NCBI RefSeq assembly: GCF_001280085.1
Contig: NZ_LGED01000002.1
Location: 1 to 64,000 of the forward strand
DNA: 64,000 nt
Direction of reading: 5' to 3'
From: Saccharothrix sp. NRRL B-16348
GTDB taxonomy: Bacteria > Actinomycetota > Actinomycetes > Mycobacteriales > Pseudonocardiaceae
In this document: piece by piece, positions 35,513-43,740 of the stretch
Layout: every line of letters begins with the position of its first letter
Numbering within the stretch: the first letter of the stretch is position 1
Translations under genes and position numbers: made by a program
Notes under the pieces: model-generated
Database searches by the model: none
Seen by the model: the letters and a program-made list of their open reading frames with translations, nothing else
What the model was told of the DNA's origin: nothing

Positions 35513-36148
35513 ATGATCGAGTCGACCCCCGTGTCGGTGGACGTGCTGGCGCTGCGCTTCGACCCGACCGCGCGCGCCGTGCTCCTCGGCATCGCGCCCC
35601 GCGCCCTCGAGCCGTTCGCTGGAGTCCTCGCCCTGCCCGGCGTCCTGCTGGGCAAGGGCGAACGGCTGCGTGACGCGGCACGGCGCGCGGTCACCGGCAA
35701 GCTCGGCGTGCCCGAAGCGGCGATCTCCGCCTCCGGTCAGCTGACCACGTTCGACGAGCCCTCCCGCGACCCGCGCGGACCCACGCTGTCCATCGCCCTG
35801 TGGGCCACCATCGACCCCGGCAAGCTCACCGGCGACGGCCCGACGTGGACACCGCTCGCCGACGTGCCGCCGCTGGCGTTCGACCACGACCGCATCGTCC
35901 ACGACTGCCGCCCGATCCTCGCCGACCACCTCTGGCGCGACACCGCGTTCACCGCCGGCCTCCTCGGCCGCGAGTTCACCACCGCGCACGCCCTCGACGT
36001 CACCGAATCCCTGACCGGCGACCGGCCCTACCCCGCCAACCTCGGCCGCACCATGGAACGCGTGCCCGGCCTGGAACGCACCGCGCAGCACGCCGCCGCA
36101 CTGCCCAAAGGCGGACGGCCCCCGTCGGTCTGGCGCTGGACCCCGTAG
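35513..36148 (+). CDS. NrtR-like regulator with degenerate Nudix domain
   Basis: Residues 1-115 form a Nudix fold, but the catalytic REUxEE box reads RAVTGK (58-63), so hydrolysis is unlikely. Residues 122-208 match the winged-helix domain of NrtR regulators, starting LAFDHDRIVHD and ending GRPPSVWRW. NrtR proteins bind ADP-ribose or related NAD products and release DNA. As last gene of the operon it probably binds the palindrome at 32231-32253. ATG 35513 is chosen over 35495 because GGGAGA precedes it. Confidence 0.75.
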   Translation: MIESTPVSVDVLALRFDPTARAVLLGIAPRALEPFAGVLALPGVLLGKGERLRDAARRAVTGKLGVPEAAISASGQLTTFDEPSRDPRGPTLSIALWATIDPGKLTGDGPTWTPLADVPPLAFDHDRIVHDCRPILADHLWRDTAFTAGLLGREFTTAHALDVTESLTGDRPYPANLGRTMERVPGLERTAQHAAALPKGGRPPSVWRWTP

Positions 36149-36295
36149 TCCGCCGGTCGCACCACGCGACAATCCCGTCTCCGATCGTGTGACGGACATG
36201 CCACGACGGGTGACGCCACCAAGGTTGCCTTGATCCGCGTGACAACCACGACCGACCATGCCTCAGGGGGCCGGCGAGAACACCTGGAGCGCCTG

Positions 36296-37264
36296 ATGCC
36301 ACTCAAGGCACAAATCGCGGACCTGTCACGCTTCCAGCAGCTGCTGGTCGGCACGTGGACGAACCAGAACCTGCCCGGCACGACCAAGGGCGACCAGACC
36401 GACCCGTACTCGTACAACGTGATGCCCCTGCCGCAGCAGTCACCCCAGAACGGGAACGACTTCGGGTACATCCTCAAGAACTTCCGGTACTACGAGACGA
36501 TCGTGTTCAAGGACACGGACGACGTGGCCAGCCCGGTCACCGCGCCGAACCGGGGCGGCACCTACCAGCAGACGCCGTACGTGCTGTTCTACGACCAGCA
36601 GATCCGCTTCGCCGAAGGCCCCGGCATCGACACCATCGTCCACGAGGAGAACGGGGCGTGGCTCCACCTGCAGACGGAGAAGCAGCAGATCGGCCCCTAC
36701 GCGACGAGCCCCCCGACCTACGAGCCGGGCGACCCCGAACCACAACCCCCGACCCAGACGATCTGCAAGCAGATCTCGGTGCCGCACGGCGTCTCGGTCC
36801 TGGCCCTGGGCAGCTGCTCGGACCACATCTTCGCGCCGCTGATCCCCAACGCGGACCCGCCTCTGCCCACCCCGACCGGCCTGAACACCTCTCCGTACCA
36901 GGACACCCTCACCGCTCCGGACAACTACCAGAACCCGCATCCCGTCCTGACCGAACAGATCACCCTGCCGCTCCAGGCCGCGATCGTGGACCTCGTCGGC
37001 GCCGACCACCCCATCTCCAACTACATCCACTGCCAGGTCGACACCGCCAACGGCGGCGGGGTGATGAACATCCCGTTCGAACAGCGGAGGGCGGCGCTCA
37101 CCGGCTACAGCGCGGACTACTGGCTCATGTCGCTCGACGGCGGGACCAACTACGACATCCTCGCCTACACCCAGCGGATCGTGCTCGACCTCCTGATCGG
37201 CGACAACCACTACACCTTCCCCCACCCGACGTCCAACGTCCTCACCAGGGTGAAGATGATGTGA
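36296..37264 (+). CDS. Lipocalin-like beta-rich protein of unknown function
   Basis: The 322-residue product opens with LSRFQQLLVGTWTNQNL, whose G-x-W matches the entry of lipocalin/FABP-type barrels, and continues with alternating strands rich in Tyr, Thr and Pro. No signal peptide is seen. I do not recognise a named family; a ligand- or heme-binding barrel is possible. GGAG lies six bases before ATG 36296; the longer TTG reading has no support. It converges on the ferritin-like gene with 78 bp between, and may serve the same pathway. Confidence 0.55.
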   Translation: MPLKAQIADLSRFQQLLVGTWTNQNLPGTTKGDQTDPYSYNVMPLPQQSPQNGNDFGYILKNFRYYETIVFKDTDDVASPVTAPNRGGTYQQTPYVLFYDQQIRFAEGPGIDTIVHEENGAWLHLQTEKQQIGPYATSPPTYEPGDPEPQPPTQTICKQISVPHGVSVLALGSCSDHIFAPLIPNADPPLPTPTGLNTSPYQDTLTAPDNYQNPHPVLTEQITLPLQAAIVDLVGADHPISNYIHCQVDTANGGGVMNIPFEQRRAALTGYSADYWLMSLDGGTNYDILAYTQRIVLDLLIGDNHYTFPHPTSNVLTRVKMM

Positions 37265-37342
37265 CGCCGCTGTGGACCGACCTCGACCCGGCCCTGCCGC
37301 GGCGGGAACGCTCCGCCGTGACCGGGCCGGGTCACGCCACTC

Positions 37343-38626
37343 CTAGAGACGGGTGCCGAGATCCTCCGGCATCTGCTTGCTGATCAGCCACAGGACGCTG
37401 TTGTCCCCGCCGAGCGCCGGGTAGTGCGGCAACACCCGCTCGCACAGCTCCTTCAAGTGCCGGGTCATCGGCACGTCGTCTGGGAACTCGTAGTACTCGA
37501 ACGTCGGCGCGGCGTGCAGGTCGTGGTGCAGCTCCTTGGTGATCGGCGTGCGCACCAACTCCTTGATCACACCGAACAGCAGGCCCTGCATCGCCGCGAC
37601 GAACACCCGCTCCAACCCGTAACGCCGGCTCGTCGCGCCCGGCTTCACGTCCTTCCCCGAGGTGTTGTAGAGCTCGTCCAGCAGCGCGAGCACGTAGGTG
37701 TAGGCGGCGGACGCCAACACTCCGAGGTCGCGGACAGGACCCTCCGGGTAATCGGCCACACGCGGGTTCTCGGGCACGTGGTAGACGTCGCCGATCGGTT
37801 CCCAGCCGTCGGCGATGCGCTTGAACTTCACGTAGTGCGGCGCCTCGAACAGACCCGTCGCCAGGTCCTCCCTCGGATCCGCCGGATCGATCGGCACCAC
37901 CTGCTGGTCCGGGTCCATGCCCTCGCCCTGCTCCACGATCACGTTGATCGCGGTGAGCGCCGAGTGCAGGTCGTTCACGATGATCGGCGCGCCACCGCCG
38001 CCCTCGTTCCAGTAGGTGTTGGTGTACTGCAGGTCCAGCCGGTTGTGCTTGAACAGCTTCAGCTCCTGCTCGCCGGGCGGGCCCAGCCGGGTGGGCACGA
38101 TGGGATCGACACCGCACAGCCGCTGGAAACCGTCGAAGATCGCCTTGTAGAACTGGCCGATCGTCTGGTACTCACCCGACTCCGCCGGCGCGCCCACCTT
38201 CGCCGGGAGCTCCAGCGGCATGAACACGTCCCGCACCAGGTCCGTGGTCAACGGGGCCAGCTTGAGCGTGAGCTCCGGCACCCGGTGCAACATCGGCGAG
38301 GGGAACGTCGGGACGAACTCCTTGTGCTGGAACTTGATGTGGTCGCCGCGACCGATCGCCACGATCAGGTTGCGCACCAGGGACAGGTGCAGCATCTCCT
38401 CGATCACGATGCTCTTGATCAACCGGAACGCGCCCGGCCCCGCCGACCACTGCGACACGTTGTCCGTCTTGATCGAGTACGCGGCGTACAAGTACAGCGG
38501 GATGGTCGACAGCTCCAACCGCGCCGCGTCGTAGAGGTGCGAGAACAGCGCATCGACCGAGTCGATCGGTTTGTCGGCCTTGGGAAGCTTGTACGCTGCG
38601 GGCACAGCGGTGTGGGTGGTGGTCAT
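37343..38626 (-). CDS. VioB-like ferritin-like domain enzyme
   Basis: The N-terminal half matches the ferritin-like domain found in VioB/RebD-type iminophenylpyruvate dimer synthases. LYDAARLELSTIPLYLYAAY supplies Glu38 and VIEEMLHLSLVRN supplies Glu77 and His80, the first diiron/heme-type ligands; further helices run to about residue 420. The family performs oxidative coupling. Its ATG shares ATGA with the stop of the DUF2063 gene, so it is the last member of a four-gene coupled operon with the MNIO enzyme. A direct role in modifying the Cys-rich protein is inferred. Confidence 0.75.
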   Translation of the reverse strand: MTTTHTAVPAAYKLPKADKPIDSVDALFSHLYDAARLELSTIPLYLYAAYSIKTDNVSQWSAGPGAFRLIKSIVIEEMLHLSLVRNLIVAIGRGDHIKFQHKEFVPTFPSPMLHRVPELTLKLAPLTTDLVRDVFMPLELPAKVGAPAESGEYQTIGQFYKAIFDGFQRLCGVDPIVPTRLGPPGEQELKLFKHNRLDLQYTNTYWNEGGGGAPIIVNDLHSALTAINVIVEQGEGMDPDQQVVPIDPADPREDLATGLFEAPHYVKFKRIADGWEPIGDVYHVPENPRVADYPEGPVRDLGVLASAAYTYVLALLDELYNTSGKDVKPGATSRRYGLERVFVAAMQGLLFGVIKELVRTPITKELHHDLHAAPTFEYYEFPDDVPMTRHLKELCERVLPHYPALGGDNSVLWLISKQMPEDLGTRL

Positions 38627-39429
38627 CGGTGGGACGTCCTTCCGTTGATTCCGACGATCAGTCGATCGGCCATCCAGGTGCGCAGGCACGCGTCGGTCTC
38701 CCCCGAGGTCAACCCGGCGTCGCCACCGGCCCGACCCAGGGGCGTGCCGGCCCGCAGGGCCGCCAGCAGCCGGTGACGGGGTTCGTCCAGCTCGGCCACC
38801 GTCACCACGAAGTCGGCGCGCGCCAACGCCAACCGGACGTCACCCGGCCGCGGCAGCGGCGGATCCTGACCGGCACGCACCGCGACGCTGAACGTGTGCA
38901 CCGGGAAACCGGCCCGCACCAGCCGCAGGCACTCCACGGTGGACACCACCGTGTCGGCCCAACCCGGGTGACCGGGCCCCGGCGGGGCCGGTGGCGGTTC
39001 GCGGAACTCCGCACCGGCCGCGGCGTGCGCCTCGGTGAAGGCCCGCTCGAACCGGACGACGTCGTACAGCAGGTCGATCCACGGCTCCCGCTCCCCGGCA
39101 ACCAGGTCCGGACGACCGGCGGCCAGGTGGTCCGCGAACCCCGCGCCGAGCGCCTCCAACGTGTAGCTGCGCGAAGGGCGGACCCGCAGGTACTCCCGGG
39201 CGAACTCCTCGAACAGCTCCGCGCCGAGCAGGTGCCGGGCGACCGGGTAGTGCGCGCTCAGGCAGTCGATCAACCGGGAGCGGTAACCGTGCTGGTAGAT
39301 CGCCAGCCGTCGGTCGGCGGGCAGCCGCGCCGTCGCCACCACCACGTCCGCCACGTCACCGGCACCCGCCGGGTCCAGGATCGCACCCTGCAACCAGCTC
39401 TGGAGCCGGCGCAACCGCTCAGCCGACAC
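38623..39429 (-). CDS. DUF2063-family partner protein of a DUF692 enzyme
   Basis: The 268-residue protein begins with the helical domain [13 protein letters not shown] typical of DUF2063 (HvfC/BufC-like) proteins and has the conserved [20 protein letters not shown]. Such proteins bind the peptide substrate and present it to their MNIO partner. The GTG start overlaps the MNIO gene by 11 bp, and the end overlaps the ferritin-like gene by four. This arrangement is the one seen in methanobactin-like and bufferin systems. Confidence 0.8.
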   Translation of the reverse strand: MSAERLRRLQSWLQGAILDPAGAGDVADVVVATARLPADRRLAIYQHGYRSRLIDCLSAHYPVARHLLGAELFEEFAREYLRVRPSRSYTLEALGAGFADHLAAGRPDLVAGEREPWIDLLYDVVRFERAFTEAHAAAGAEFREPPPAPPGPGHPGWADTVVSTVECLRLVRAGFPVHTFSVAVRAGQDPPLPRPGDVRLALARADFVVTVAELDEPRHRLLAALRAGTPLGRAGGDAGLTSGETDACLRTWMADRLIVGINGRTSHR

Positions 39430-40255
39430 GGGCCGTCCGCTCCCGCGCCTTGTCCAACTCGCCGGTCAGGACCGGGAACGGCGGGATCCGGTCGTCCCAC
39501 TCCAGCAGCACCGACACCGACGGCAGCAGACCGGTCGTGAACTCGTACAGGTCCCACACCGGATCGGCCACCGGCTGGTCGTGCGTGTCGATCAGGTGCG
39601 TGCCGCGGTCCGTGTGCCCCGCCAGGTGCACGTACACGACCCGGTCGGCCGGCAGCGCCCGGACGTAGTCGTACGGGTCGAACTCGTGGTTCACCGCCGA
39701 CACGTAGACGTTGTTCACGTCCAGCAGCAACCCGCACCCGGACTCCTCCGCCAACCGGGCCAGGAACTCGCACTCCGGCACGGTCGACTCCGTGAAACCC
39801 AGGTACGTGCTCGGGTTCTCCAGGACCAGCGGACGCTCCAGCACGTCCTGCGCGACCCGGACCCGGCGCACCACGTGGCGCAACGACTCCTCGGTCAGCG
39901 GCAGCGGCAGCAAGTCGTGCGTGTTCAACCCGAGGACACCGGTCCAGCACAAGTGGTCCGACACCCACGCGGCGCCCACACCGGTGGCCAGCCGCCCCAC
40001 CCGCCGCAGGTAGTCCAGGTCGAGCGGATCCGTGCTCCCGATCGACAGCGACACGCCGTGCAGCACCACGGGGAACCGCTCGGCGACCTGGTCGAGCAGG
40101 TACCGGGCGTAACCGCCGTTGTCCAGGACGTTCTCCGTGATGACCTCGAACCAGTCCACCCCGGACGGCCCCCGCAGCACCTGGTCGGCGTGGCGCGAGC
40201 GCAGCCCGACGCCGAAGCCCAGCTCCGGCAGGCCGAGCCGGTCGGGCGCCGACAT
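39419..40255 (-). CDS. DUF692 multinuclear non-heme iron oxidative enzyme (MNIO)
   Basis: The 278-residue TIM-barrel protein has the family's metal ligand blocks in order: [21 protein letters not shown] (His66), SDHLCW (His101), LENPSTY (Glu146), LLLDVNN (Asp179), HLAGHT (His210, His214), DTHDQP (Asp223, His225) and LEWD (Glu252). Known members (MbnB, TglH, BufB) use two or three irons and oxygen to rebuild cysteine residues in peptides. Its ATG overlaps the stop of the Cys-rich gene (TGATG), so the substrate is very probably that protein. Confidence 0.9.
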   Translation of the reverse strand: MSAPDRLGLPELGFGVGLRSRHADQVLRGPSGVDWFEVITENVLDNGGYARYLLDQVAERFPVVLHGVSLSIGSTDPLDLDYLRRVGRLATGVGAAWVSDHLCWTGVLGLNTHDLLPLPLTEESLRHVVRRVRVAQDVLERPLVLENPSTYLGFTESTVPECEFLARLAEESGCGLLLDVNNVYVSAVNHEFDPYDYVRALPADRVVYVHLAGHTDRGTHLIDTHDQPVADPVWDLYEFTTGLLPSVSVLLEWDDRIPPFPVLTGELDKARERTARVG

Positions 40256-40938
40256 CAGACACGGCCCACGTAACGCGGCAGTTCGACAGCCATCCCGGGC
40301 TCCTCGGCCCGCCGGCCCTTCTCGGCCTTCTCGGTCCTCGGGGTCACGATCGGCCTCGCGTTCAGCGTGGCGAAGAGCTGCGCGCGATCCGTCTCGTACG
40401 CCGGCACCTTGTCGTTCGGGTAGCCCTCGCCGTGCGCCGGACCGAACGCCACGCCGGCGTCCCACATCCGCGCCTCGAACCGCGTGCGCGCCAACTTCCA
40501 CACGCTGGTGCCCTTGAACGGACCCGCCGACGCCACCCGGCACTCGTTGATCGGGCTCGCGCAACTGCCGTTGGCGCTGCACGACTGCTCGCCCGGCTTG
40601 GTCTGCTCGAACTCGCTGCCGGCGTAACCGCAACCGCCCTGCCCGCGGCACTGGTTGTCGCCGTGGCAGACGTGCAACGCCGTGGCGCACGTCCCCTCGC
40701 CGGGCAGCTTCGCCTTGCCGGACTCGTCGTGCGCCTTGCAGGCGTTCAAACCCATGCACACGTGCAACTCGAGCACCGGCGCGGTCGCGGTCGTGGTCCG
40801 ACCCTCCCGCGGGCCACCCGCCTCGTGGCTGGTCTCCCGCAGTTCCCGGCCCGCGGGCCCGCCGGTCAGGAACAGCGCCGCCTGCTCCGCCGACATCCCG
40901 TCATGGCCACCGTCACGTTGATCGTCCGTGCCGCCCAT
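40255..40938 (-). CDS. Nine-cysteine repeat protein, probable MNIO substrate
   Basis: The 227-residue soluble protein has no signal peptide. All nine cysteines lie at 61-133 in three groups: 61/67/84, 91/97/103 and 120/126/133. Each group begins C-x5-C; the first two share HVCxGxNxC and lie exactly 30 residues apart. A Cys-free C-terminal part (134-227) may be the recognition domain. It is far longer than known MNIO precursors. ATG 40938 is preferred over GTG 40950 because GGAAGG lies at a better distance. It opens the operon and is coupled to the MNIO gene. Confidence 0.75.
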   Translation of the reverse strand: MGGTDDQRDGGHDGMSAEQAALFLTGGPAGRELRETSHEAGGPREGRTTTATAPVLELHVCMGLNACKAHDESGKAKLPGEGTCATALHVCHGDNQCRGQGGCGYAGSEFEQTKPGEQSCSANGSCASPINECRVASAGPFKGTSVWKLARTRFEARMWDAGVAFGPAHGEGYPNDKVPAYETDRAQLFATLNARPIVTPRTEKAEKGRRAEEPGMAVELPRYVGRV

Positions 40939-41252
40939 CTTCGCGACCACCTTCCGCAGCGGAGCACCACCCGGTTCCCGAGCAGAACCGGCCCAATCCC
41001 TTCTACACCGCCGTTGTGGCCGCGACCGGATGAATCACCAGCCGGCCCCGTTCGGGGAGGGGACGTCACCGCTACGAGGGTCGGCGGTCGTCACGTTCGG
41101 TGCTTCTTCTGCACTGGAGGGTGTGGCGCGGACCCTCGATCGAGGACTGGTTTTGGTCAGCACTGAAGTTATCGTGAACACAGAGCGACGCTGGGTCTCG
41201 ACCGTCCCCCGAACGGGTACTCCCGGGTTGTCCACCGACCAAGGAGGCCGAG
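40939..41252. other. Divergent intergenic region between the Cys-rich and PRC-barrel genes
   Basis: About 314 bp hold the promoters of both divergent genes. AAGGAGG at 41241-41247 serves the PRC gene. On the minus strand GGAAGG precedes the Cys-rich gene. I found no convincing -10/-35 pair, palindrome or open frame. A copper- or metal-type operator might be expected here but is not visible by eye. Confidence 0.45.
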
Positions 41253-41699
41253 ATGCAGCCGCTCCCCATCCCCTTCGCGCCGTGGGTCTGGCGCAACGTC
41301 GCGGAACTGCTCGACCGGCGCGACACCGACTCCCCCGAAGCCGACGAAGCCACCCGGTCCACCGAGCGCCACGACCGCCCGGACATCGGCCTGCTCGGGT
41401 ACGAGGTCGAAGCGCTGGACGGCCCGATCGGCGAGGTCGACCAGTCGAACGCCCGCGTGCCCGCCGACTGCCTGCTGGTCGACGCCGGCACGTGGTTGTC
41501 GCGCCTGAAGGTCGTGCTTCCGGTCGGCGCCGTCGCCAAGGTCGACCACGACGCGAAGAAGGTGCACGTCGACCGCACCAAGGACCAGGTGCGGCACGCG
41601 CCGGAGTACGACCCGGACACGTTCGACGCCGACGACTACCGGCAACGCCTCGGCGACTACTACACCGAGAGCTACCGGACCGCGCCGCCGGCGACGTGA
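41253..41699 (+). CDS. PRC-barrel domain protein
   Basis: The 148-residue protein has a PRC-barrel-like core (about 48-115): LLGYEVEALDGPIGEVD, then LLVDAGTWLSRLKVVLPVGAVAKVD and a KKVHVDRTKDQV tail. It resembles the domain found in RimM and in the photosynthetic reaction centre H subunit, which mediates protein or RNA contacts. Such stand-alone proteins are common in stress-related settings of actinobacteria. A strong AAGGAGG lies five bases before the ATG. Confidence 0.75.
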   Translation: MQPLPIPFAPWVWRNVAELLDRRDTDSPEADEATRSTERHDRPDIGLLGYEVEALDGPIGEVDQSNARVPADCLLVDAGTWLSRLKVVLPVGAVAKVDHDAKKVHVDRTKDQVRHAPEYDPDTFDADDYRQRLGDYYTESYRTAPPAT

Positions 41700-41759
41700 G
41701 CCGCCACGGGCCGGCGTGAGACCCGCGGCCCACCAACGCGGTCCACATCGGACCGGACG

Positions 41760-41785
41760 CCCGGCGGCCGCGCTCGGCCGCCGGG
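41760..41785. terminator. Hairpin between convergent PRC and hydrolase genes
   Basis: Perfect ten-base arms CCCGGCGGCC and GGCCGCCGGG flank a six-base loop (41770-41775). It sits about 60 bp past the PRC stop and about 70 bp past the hydrolase stop, so it can end both transcripts. Confidence 0.7.
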
Positions 41786-41844
41786 CCCGTGCGAACCGGT
41801 GCGGCGACTGCCGAGCCCGTGCGAGCGGGTGCGGCGACTGCCGG
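41785..41844. repeat. Two-copy 30-bp tandem repeat
   Basis: The units 41785-41814 and 41815-41844 agree at 27 of 30 bases (both begin GCCCGTGCGA and hold GTGCGGCGACTGCCG). They fill the space between the hairpin and the end of the alpha/beta-hydrolase gene. No role is evident; slippage duplication is the simplest origin. Confidence 0.7.
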
Positions 41845-41852
41845 TCACGGCA

Positions 41853-42704
41853 CTAGGCACCCAGCTCCATGATCCGATCGGCCACCGCCGCGGGCGCTTC
41901 CAACGGAAGCATGTGGCCCGCGTCCTCCACCACCACCGACTCGCCGCCGACCGCCGCGGCCAGCGCCTTGGCGTTGGACTCCGGCACCAGCCGGTCCTCG
42001 TCGCCGACGATCGCGATCACCGGGCGTTCGCCCGCGACGGACAGCGCGGCCTCGCGGTCGTACCGGTCGACCGCCGGGCGGAACAGCGCGATCGTCTCCG
42101 GCCAGTGCGCCCACACCATGGCCGCGGTGAGGTCGACGTCCTCCTCGCGCGGCTCGTCGCCGAACAGCCACCAGCGCAGCCCGGCCGTCTTCGCGGGCTC
42201 GATCTTCTCCCGCACCGCCCGCACCAGCGGCCCGAACGCGCGTTCCAGCTCGCGGACCAGCTTGCCCAGCGCCTTCGGCCAGGCCAACGACGTCTCGGCC
42301 AGCCCCGTGGCGGCGGTCGAGACGAACACCACGCCCGCCACCCGCTGCCGGTACAGGCGGGGACGGCGTTCGGCCATCGCCATCGCGGCCATGCCGCCCA
42401 TCGAGTGGCCCGCGACGACGACCCGCCCGGCGGGCGCCAGCCGTTCGACCAGCTCGCCGAGGTCGTCGCCGAGCCGCTCGATCGTCGCGGTCTCCTTGTC
42501 GGCCGGCGAGGACCCGCCGTGGCCGCGGTGGTCGTAGGCGATCACCCGCACGGACTCCGGCAGCGCCGCCACCACCCGGTGCCAGCTGCGGTGGTCGAGC
42601 GCGTAGCCGTGGGCGAGCACCACGGTCAACTCGGCGTCGGGCGGGCCGCTGAGTGCCACGTTCAGCTCCGTGCCGTCCTCCAGCCGCAACCGTTCGGTCG
42701 CCAT
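41853..42704 (-). CDS. Alpha/beta-fold hydrolase
   Basis: The 283-residue enzyme shows the oxyanion region LAHGYALDHRSW, the nucleophile elbow GHSMGG, the acid in VGDEDRLVP and the terminal His in DAGHMLPLE. This is a typical esterase or haloperoxidase-like hydrolase with an unknown substrate. ATG 42704 (MATERLRLEDG) is chosen because the fold begins there; the preceding 21 codons of the longer frame look like leader sequence. Confidence 0.88.
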   Translation of the reverse strand: MATERLRLEDGTELNVALSGPPDAELTVVLAHGYALDHRSWHRVVAALPESVRVIAYDHRGHGGSSPADKETATIERLGDDLGELVERLAPAGRVVVAGHSMGGMAAMAMAERRPRLYRQRVAGVVFVSTAATGLAETSLAWPKALGKLVRELERAFGPLVRAVREKIEPAKTAGLRWWLFGDEPREEDVDLTAAMVWAHWPETIALFRPAVDRYDREAALSVAGERPVIAIVGDEDRLVPESNAKALAAAVGGESVVVEDAGHMLPLEAPAAVADRIMELGA

Positions 42705-42777
42705 GGCCGCTGCCCCTTCCGTCGTCGGACGTCGACCTGACCAACGAGTAACAAGCGCGGACGTCACGCGCCGGCCG

Positions 42778-43512
42778 CTACGACCAGTCAGGTCGCCGGA
42801 GCAGCGCCAACCGGCGGTCGAGGAGGGTGGCGAAGTCGTGCGGGCGCCCGACGACCAGTTCGACGTCCTGCTCGGCGGCGGTGCGGACCACGACCACCTC
42901 GCCGCCCGGCGCGGCCCGGGTGTCGGCCACCCGGACGTCGGCGATCTCGCGCAACGGCAGTTCGCCGCCGGAGACGTCCGGGGTGGACGGTCCGGTGCGC
43001 ACGTGCCAGCGCAGCAGCTCGCCGTCGAAGTTGGCGTGGGCGAGCACGGGGTGCCCGGTGGCGTTGCGCACCTGCCGGGACTCGCTGCGCACGCCGAGCG
43101 TGGTGCCGGCGATCGCGCCGCCCACCACGTCCAGCAGCACCGCCTTCGCCTTCGTCACCAGCACACCCGCGACCGCCGTCGCGGCCACGACCGGCAGGGC
43201 GAGCAGCGCGTTGCGGGTGAGGAGCCCGACCCCGAGCCCCTGCGCCACGCCCGCGTACACGACCAGCCCGGCCCACCACCCGGGCCGGTGCACGTAGACG
43301 CGGCGGGCCAGGAACCACACCGGCACGACGACGCCGATCACCAGCAGCACCCAACCCGGCCCGACCGGGCCAGACCACGGGGCCACCAGTGCGACGACCA
43401 GGCTCACCGCCGGCGGCGCGAGGAAACCGGGCACGAGCAACACCCGTGCCCGCGACCACCGCCGCTCGAACTCCGCACGCACCGACTCGTGCACCCCAAA
43501 CGGCAACCGCAC
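42778..43512 (-). CDS. Membrane protein with C-terminal PH-like domain, function unknown
   Basis: The 244-residue product has four hydrophobic segments (about residues 25-45, 53-70, 78-98 and 102-125). A soluble C-terminal half follows, with strands such as VLAHANFDGELLRWHVR and LPLREIADVRVADT that look like a bacterial PH-like domain. No named family is recognised. The start is a GTG at 43512. It is probably transcribed with the hydrolase gene 73 bp downstream. Confidence 0.6.
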   Translation of the reverse strand: MRLPFGVHESVRAEFERRWSRARVLLVPGFLAPPAVSLVVALVAPWSGPVGPGWVLLVIGVVVPVWFLARRVYVHRPGWWAGLVVYAGVAQGLGVGLLTRNALLALPVVAATAVAGVLVTKAKAVLLDVVGGAIAGTTLGVRSESRQVRNATGHPVLAHANFDGELLRWHVRTGPSTPDVSGGELPLREIADVRVADTRAAPGGEVVVVRTAAEQDVELVVGRPHDFATLLDRRLALLRRPDWS

Positions 43513-43740
43513 CCCGCACCACCTCCCGACATCAGCGTAACGTCACCGTTACCCGGGCTTTCCGGCACGCACGGTGACGATCACCCGGTGCCCGCACCAT
43601 TGCGGACCAGGGCCGGGCAGGGTGCGGCGATCGGGTACACCTTGCCGGTCCAACTGGGGCGGAGCGCCGGCAACCGGCACCCTGATCGACGTGACTGCGT
43701 GTTACCGGGAGCCGCCGGTGGTCCGTGTCGTCCGGTCCGC

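Noticed and set aside
37300..37340. GTGACC/GGTCAC palindrome between the lipocalin-like and ferritin-like genes
   Set aside because: Six-base arms around a GC-rich spacer are expected by chance at this composition; too weak to call a terminator.
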